From contig JAQGHP010000281.1 of assembly GCA_028288775.1 (NCBI GenBank), forward strand, positions 1-11,158: a stretch of DNA of 11,158 nucleotides. The letters run 5' to 3'. The notes beneath the pieces were generated by a model that saw only the letters and a program-made list of their open reading frames with translations, had not been told where the DNA came from and did no database searches. A program made the translations under genes and the position numbers. This document shows, piece after piece, positions 7,014-11,158 of the stretch (positions are counted from its first letter, which is position 1; the number at the start of each line of letters is the position of its first letter). This stretch comes from Phycisphaerales bacterium (GTDB lineage: Bacteria > Planctomycetota > Phycisphaerae > Tepidisphaerales > Tepidisphaeraceae).

Positions 7014-10000
7014 ATGAAGTGGCTGATGAATCCGCCGCGTGTTGGATTGCTGATCCTGATTTTCTTAACGACCGTCTTCATTCTGAAGTGCCCCTGGGCG
7101 GCTACCGCGGCAGCCCCGCCCGCCTTGCCCCCCCTACCCGCTCAACCGATCTCCGTGGCGCATGAATTAGCTCCCGCGCCCCAAGGCACTCCCCTCCGCA
7201 TCGAAATCACCCGCGATACATGGTTCTCCAACGTGGGCAAAGAGGGCGACGGCAACAACGGCGGCGCGCCGCAACTCAAGCTGAAGTCGATCCAGGAAAT
7301 GAGCCTCATCGATATTGACCCCGCACCCCTCAAAGGCCGCGTGATCACCGGGGCGACGCTTCACGTGCATCTCAGCGGCCCGGAGGTTCTGCACCGCGTG
7401 ACGGTCGGCAGCTTCGGGGCCGAATGGGTGGAAGGAACGGGCAGCTCCTACGAAAAGCAGGCGGGAAGCTCGACGTTCAACAGCCGCCAGAGCCCGAACG
7501 TGCCTTGGGCCTACCCCGGCAGCAATCTGAACGCCGTGATGCTCGGACAGGGCGGCACGCTCTGGCGGATGGCGGACGCCTCTCCTCCCGACGCGGGGCG
7601 GCGGCAGAAGGTTGCGATCGACCCGTCGATTGTCGCCGCCCGGGTGGCGGGCATCAGCACCGGCCTGTTTCTCTTCGACGACACGGGGGCCGAATGGACA
7701 CGCGACGGCGACCGCTTCACCCTGCGCGGGTTCCCGAACCGCTTCCTCCACAGCAAGGACTCCAATCGGGCGAGCGCGCCCCATCTGACGGTCTACCTGG
7801 GCGAAGCCGACACGCAACCTCCTGCTGCGCCGACGGATCTCAAATCTGAAATTTCAGATCTTCCCGCGGGGGAAGCCCGCGTCTCCTGGCTGACGCCGAC
7901 CGACGTCGGGCCGGCGGGCGTGATCGGGTTTTTCGTGGAGGTCGATGGAAAACCCGTGCCGCGTTACCTCATCCCCGTTGCCGCGAAGACCGGTGAGCGG
8001 GTCACCATGCACCTGCGCGATATGGGGCTCAAGGCGGGGCAGGGGGTGACGGTTTCGGTGAAGGCGGTTGACGGCGCGGGAAACGTTTCGCCCGGCGCTT
8101 CGTTGCAAGTGGTGGTATCGCAACAGATGTTGGCTGCAATTCCGGGGAGGAACGGCGAGCCGCTGAAGGCGACCGCACCGCTGCCAAGACTGGGCAATGC
8201 CGAGATCGCGATCATTGATGCGCTCGATAAGGTGCAGCCGGTGACCGGGGCGATGGTGCCGGCGCAGGAGCCCGGGTATTTGGCGGGGAATCATTTGTGG
8301 GACGGGAAGCGGATCCAGCTTTTCGGAGCGGCCCGCGAGATCGTTTCGTTTCAGATTCTCGTGCGCGGGAAAGTCGAGGGGATGAATGCGGAAATTCGCC
8401 TTCACTCCAAACGCCCCAAAGGCGCGCCGGTCTATTCCGAGTTCTTCCGCTTCCGCCACGTGAATTCCAAAGCCGGGCCGATGCCCGATCCGTTGTTGCC
8501 GATGCGGAAAGACGACAAGGGCCTGAGCGTTCCCGACCCGGACGAGAACATCGCGGGGCAAACGTCCGGCAGCATCCTTTGCGAATTGCAATTGCACGAA
8601 CTCGCACAAGCCGAGGAAATTCTCGGCACGCTTACGCTTACCGCGGGCGGGCAGACGCTGAAGATTCCGGTTTCGCTGACCGTTTGGGATTTTGCCCTGC
8701 CCGAATGGCTGAGCTTCCTTCCGGAAATGAACTGCTACGGACTTCCGGACAACGAAGCCGATTATTACCGCCTCGCCCACCGCAACCGCACGGTGATCAA
8801 TCGCGTCCCCTATCACCAGAACGGAACCGTCTCGCCCGGCTGCGCGCCGGTCTGGGACAAGAAGACGCGCAAGCTCGACTGGACCGCGTGGGACAAGCGC
8901 TTCGGCCCCTACCTCGACGGCACCGCGTTCCGCGACGTGCCGCCGGGCGAGCCTTCCATGCCCCGGCAGCTCGTCCCGCTCGAAGTCTTCTACCTTCCTC
9001 TTTTCGAGAACTGGCCCACGCCGATCGAAGGCAACTACAACGGCAGCTACTGGGCCGACCGCGCGTTCCCCGAGAGCTACCGCAAGGACTTCGTGGAAGT
9101 ATCCCGGCAATTCGCCGAGCACTTCAACGAGAAGGGCTGGAACAACACGATCTTCCAATGCTTTTTCAACGGCAAGACCAACTTCAAGACCAGCGGCTGG
9201 TCGCGCGGGTCTTGTCCGTGGCTGCTCGATGAGCCCGCTAATTTTCAGGACTATTGGGCGCTGCGCTACTTCGGGGAATTGTTCCACGAAGGTGTCAACC
9301 TCGCCCCGCCCGGCAAGGCGAAGATGATGTTCCGCGCCGACATCTCCCGCCCCGAGTGGCAGCGGGATGCGCTCGACCACGTGCTCGATTACAACGTCGT
9401 GGGCGGCGGCGCATTCCGCCAGTACCAGCGCATCGTCCTCGACCGCAAAGAGCAATTCGGCCAGATCGTCGTCCCCTATGGCGGCAGCAACGACCCCGCC
9501 GACAGCAACGTCCAACCCGCCGCCTGGTGCCTCGATTCCTGGACCCTCGGCGGCGACGGCGTCCTCCCCTGGCAGACCATCGGCGAAGACGACTCGTGGA
9601 AGAAAGCCGATGCCCTCAGCCTCTTCTACCCCGGCGGCCCCGCCGGCCTGCCCGGGCCGGTGCCGTCCATACGCCTCAAGAGCTACCTCCGCGGCCAGCA
9701 GGACGTCGAGTACCTCACGCTCCTTGCAATTGTGGAAAAGCAGTCACGCTACCTGCTGGGCCAGCGCGTCCGCGAGGCCCTCCCCCTGGCCGGCGAAAAA
9801 CATGGCACCGGCTTCGAGGGCGAAGACGCCGGCGTAATCGACTTCGGCCACCTGCGCCCGCAGGAGTTGTGGGCCCTGCGCGTGCGCGTCGGCGAGGTGC
9901 TCTCGGCGGCGCACCCCGAAAGAAAGTCGAAGCCGATCGACCTGCGCACCCCCCGCCGCGATCCATCCCGTGGCGCGCCCGGCTATGTCTCCGTCGGCGA

Positions 10001-10025
10001 AACCCCACCGATTGAAAAGCAATAG
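7011..10025 (+). CDS. Exported multidomain glycosidase-like protein (GH123/DUF4091 type)
   Basis: A 1004-residue secreted protein. Residues 1-35 form a signal peptide: a hydrophobic core at 11-25, then an Ala-rich AATAAAP cleavage region. Residues 61-262 look like a beta-sandwich carbohydrate-binding or DNRLRE-type domain. Residues 270-370 look like a fibronectin type III domain (PPAAPTDL at the start, VKAVDGAGNVSP near the end). From about 427 (LWDGKRIQLFGAAREIVSFQ) begins the beta domain that precedes the barrel in GH123-like proteins. VWDFALPEW at 558-566 leads into a TIM-barrel-like catalytic region. The pair Asp740-Glu741 in WLLDEPANF is at the place expected for the GH123 catalytic Asp-Glu. 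The DUF4091 signature follows (SWTLGGDGVLPW near 843; SIRLKSYLRGQQDVEYL ending near 902). Characterised GH123 enzymes cleave beta-N-acetylgalactosaminides, but DUF4091 proteins are diverse, so the substrate is open. It may supply sugar to the minus-strand importer. An in-frame ATG at 6861 is the alternative start. Residues 276-284 are encoded by a repeat-like palindrome. Confidence 0.88.
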   Translation: MMKWLMNPPRVGLLILIFLTTVFILKCPWAATAAAPPALPPLPAQPISVAHELAPAPQGTPLRIEITRDTWFSNVGKEGDGNNGGAPQLKLKSIQEMSLIDIDPAPLKGRVITGATLHVHLSGPEVLHRVTVGSFGAEWVEGTGSSYEKQAGSSTFNSRQSPNVPWAYPGSNLNAVMLGQGGTLWRMADASPPDAGRRQKVAIDPSIVAARVAGISTGLFLFDDTGAEWTRDGDRFTLRGFPNRFLHSKDSNRASAPHLTVYLGEADTQPPAAPTDLKSEISDLPAGEARVSWLTPTDVGPAGVIGFFVEVDGKPVPRYLIPVAAKTGERVTMHLRDMGLKAGQGVTVSVKAVDGAGNVSPGASLQVVVSQQMLAAIPGRNGEPLKATAPLPRLGNAEIAIIDALDKVQPVTGAMVPAQEPGYLAGNHLWDGKRIQLFGAAREIVSFQILVRGKVEGMNAEIRLHSKRPKGAPVYSEFFRFRHVNSKAGPMPDPLLPMRKDDKGLSVPDPDENIAGQTSGSILCELQLHELAQAEEILGTLTLTAGGQTLKIPVSLTVWDFALPEWLSFLPEMNCYGLPDNEADYYRLAHRNRTVINRVPYHQNGTVSPGCAPVWDKKTRKLDWTAWDKRFGPYLDGTAFRDVPPGEPSMPRQLVPLEVFYLPLFENWPTPIEGNYNGSYWADRAFPESYRKDFVEVSRQFAEHFNEKGWNNTIFQCFFNGKTNFKTSGWSRGSCPWLLDEPANFQDYWALRYFGELFHEGVNLAPPGKAKMMFRADISRPEWQRDALDHVLDYNVVGGGAFRQYQRIVLDRKEQFGQIVVPYGGSNDPADSNVQPAAWCLDSWTLGGDGVLPWQTIGEDDSWKKADALSLFYPGGPAGLPGPVPSIRLKSYLRGQQDVEYLTLLAIVEKQSRYLLGQRVREALPLAGEKHGTGFEGEDAGVIDFGHLRPQELWALRVRVGEVLSAAHPERKSKPIDLRTPRRDPSRGAPGYVSVGETPPIEKQ
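7844..7859. repeat. 16-bp palindrome inside the glycosidase reading frame
   Basis: ATCTGAAATTTCAGAT is a perfect palindrome within the codons for DLKSEISDL (residues 276-284) at the start of the fibronectin-like domain. It is locally AT-rich in a GC-rich gene. The 14-mer CAAATCTGAAATTT (7841-7854) recurs exactly at 10971-10984 inside the glycosyltransferase gene, suggesting a shared dispersed repeat. Confidence 0.7.
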
Positions 10026-10030
10026 ACCCA

Positions 10031-10193
10031 GCTTGAAATTCGAAATCCGAATCCCCGAAACCCGAATCACACCCGAAGCCCCAAATCCGAAATTCGGCAA
10101 GAACCCCGACGGATCGATCTTTGAGTTTCGGATTTCGTCATTCGGATTTGGGATTTGATTCGGATTTCGGCTTTCGGAATTCGGGTTTCAAGC
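10031..10193. repeat. 163-bp intergenic inverted-repeat element with CGAAATCCGAAT-like units
   Basis: This region fills most of the 250-nt gap between the glycosidase and glycosyltransferase genes. The ends match as GCTTGAAA (10031-10038) and TTTCAAGC (10186-10193). A 13-bp pair lies inside them (10041-10053 with 10157-10169). Between them are many degenerate copies of CGAAAYCCGAAT and its complement. It is AT-richer than its surroundings, has no coding potential I trust, and looks like a small non-autonomous palindromic element. It begins 5 nt after the glycosidase stop codon and could also act as a transcript end. Confidence 0.75.
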
Positions 10194-10275
10194 CCGGGTC
10201 TCGCGGCGTTTGGAGTCCAGCATTTCCCCCACCCTTTTCTCGCATCCCCACCCCCCTTCCGCTATAACCCGACCC

Positions 10276-11158
10276 GTGAGTCGGCGGCGAAGAATCGGGC
10301 TTTTGACGGTGTTCTCGGCGGCGGCGTTTCTGCTGTTTCTGAGCGGGCCCGACGTGGTCACCAGCCACGAAGCGCGCGTCGCGCTCCCCGCCCGCCAGAT
10401 GGCAGATAGCGGCTGGCCTTGGGCGGCGCGTCCGGCGCTTGTTGCGCCCGTCGTTTTGCGCCCCGGCGTCGTCCGCCTCGCACCCGACTGGAGCGCGCCG
10501 CCGGAATTGGTTAACCCCTGGCTCGTGCCCGTGCTCAGCGGCCAAGTCCGCCTGCAAAAGCCGCCGCTGCCTTACTGGTGTGCGGCGATCACCTTCCAGC
10601 TCCTTGGCTTCAACGAATTTACGCTCCGCCTCGTTCCCGCACTGCTGGGCATGCTCGCCACGTTGCTTGTTTACGACCTCGGCCGAACGCTGATGGGCCG
10701 CCGGGCCGGATGGCTGGCGGGGCTGATCTGGGTTTCCACGTACGCGATTCCCGAGGAATACCGCAAGGCGATGGCCGACCCGTACCTGGCGTTCTTCACG
10801 CTCGGGTGCGTGTGGGCGTGGGTGCGGGCGGGGAGGGAAAAGGACGCGGGGACGCGGGGACGGGGGGACGCGGAGACGGAGGGGGAAGGCGATTGCAAAG
10901 TGCAAAGTGATGAGACGGACGCTACGACTCCTGCCGTTCCGACCGCTCCTCAATCTGAAATTCAAAATATCAAATCTGAAATTTGTAATCCATCCTCCCT
11001 CCCCGCGTCTCCGCGTCCCCGCGTCCCCGCGTCCGCATTCGTCCTCCTCTTCTACCTCTCCTTCGCCCTCGCCCTTCTCGCCAAAGGCCCGCCGGCCTTG
11101 GTGGACATCCTCATTCCGCTCGCGGCGTATCACGTGTGCTTCCGTCGGCGGCTGCAGG
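10276..11158 (+). CDS. GT39/ArnT-like membrane glycosyltransferase, 3' end outside window
   Basis: 294 codons are visible and the frame is open at the right edge. The family (PMT/ArnT, GT39 or GT83 type) transfers sugars from polyprenyl-phosphate donors to lipid or protein acceptors on the outer face of the inner membrane. Supporting features are TM1 (about 7-24), then SHEARVALPARQM (30-42), matching the EAR...ARxM motif with Glu32 in the first external loop, KPPLPYW (95-101), RLVPALLGMLATLLVYDLGR (118-137), RKAMADPYLAFFT (163-175), and AKGP (269-272) in a later helix. The start is the GTG at 10276. It has no visible Shine-Dalgarno. TATAAC at 10263-10268 lies just upstream, so a leaderless message is possible but unproven. 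Residues about 187-254 are a low-complexity insertion encoded by repeat-like DNA in what should be a short loop. The substrate is unknown. Confidence 0.88.
   Translation, partial: MSRRRRIGLLTVFSAAAFLLFLSGPDVVTSHEARVALPARQMADSGWPWAARPALVAPVVLRPGVVRLAPDWSAPPELVNPWLVPVLSGQVRLQKPPLPYWCAAITFQLLGFNEFTLRLVPALLGMLATLLVYDLGRTLMGRRAGWLAGLIWVSTYAIPEEYRKAMADPYLAFFTLGCVWAWVRAGREKDAGTRGRGDAETEGEGDCKVQSDETDATTPAVPTAPQSEIQNIKSEICNPSSLPASPRPRVPASAFVLLFYLSFALALLAKGPPALVDILIPLAAYHVCFRRRLQ
10842..11034. repeat. Inverted-repeat block inserted in frame within the glycosyltransferase
   Basis: A perfect 21-bp inverted repeat (10842-10862 with 11014-11034) made of GGACGCGG-type units bounds 151 nt of mixed, partly AT-rich sequence. 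Inside are CAATCTGAAATTC (10951-10963) and CAAATCTGAAATTT (10971-10984), a local direct repeat whose second copy matches the glycosidase palindrome. The whole block is read without a stop and adds about 67 hydrophilic residues, including SEIQNIKSEI, between two membrane segments. Confidence 0.85.

Noticed and set aside
7854..9515. Long open frame on the minus strand opposite the glycosidase
   Set aside because: It is antisense to a gene with clear domain signatures. Its Arg/Gly/Val/Ala-rich composition is that expected from the complement of GC-biased codons, and it has no recognisable motif.
10138..11133. Minus-strand open frame opposite the glycosyltransferase
   Set aside because: The plus-strand frame has the GT39/ArnT motifs and membrane segments. 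The minus frame is low-complexity complement sequence.

Overview
The window reads as chromosomal DNA of a GC-rich, Gram-negative-type heterotroph, most likely a planctomycete (Planctomycetota, perhaps the Phycisphaerae side). The grounds are indirect: a twin-arginine-exported DUF3500-like protein, a secreted lipoprotein mutarotase, a large exported GH123/DUF4091-type glycosidase, and many dispersed short inverted repeats, some of them read through in frame inside genes. No rRNA or marker gene is present, so this assignment is inference.

Layout. Positions 1-6081 hold a minus-strand sugar-uptake cluster. In transcription order it contains a lipoprotein aldose 1-epimerase (6081-4861), a lipoprotein periplasmic sugar-binding protein (4807-3842), a two-domain sugar ABC ATPase (3533-2016), a ribose/xylose-type permease (1962-877), and a Tat-exported DUF3500-like protein that runs off the left edge (584-1). 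A separate minus-strand gene upstream (6722-6327) encodes a stand-alone receiver-domain response regulator. A divergent intergenic region (6723-7010) separates it from a large plus-strand gene (7011-10025) for an exported multidomain GH123/DUF4091-like glycosidase. After a repeat-filled spacer, a plus-strand GT39/ArnT-like membrane glycosyltransferase starts at 10276 and runs off the right edge.

How the genes could work together. The glycosidase would act on glycans outside the cytoplasm. The lipoprotein mutarotase would interconvert sugar anomers in the periplasm. The binding protein, ATPase and permease would import the free sugar. The sugar cannot be named from sequence, and no cytoplasmic kinase, isomerase or LacI/AraC-type regulator is in view. 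The regulator beside the cluster has no DNA-binding output domain.

Repeats are the most unusual part of the window. A 194-bp nested inverted-repeat element separates the binding-protein gene from the ATPase gene, and a related single unit lies between the permease and DUF3500 genes. Other palindromic or inverted-repeat elements lie at 6254-6315, 6817-6848 and 10031-10193. Two further stretches of repeat-like sequence sit inside reading frames: a 16-bp palindrome in the glycosidase, and a roughly 200-bp low-complexity inverted-repeat block in the glycosyltransferase. I found no wholly new defence or mobile system. The credible novelty is the repeat biology and the combination of genes in the sugar cluster.
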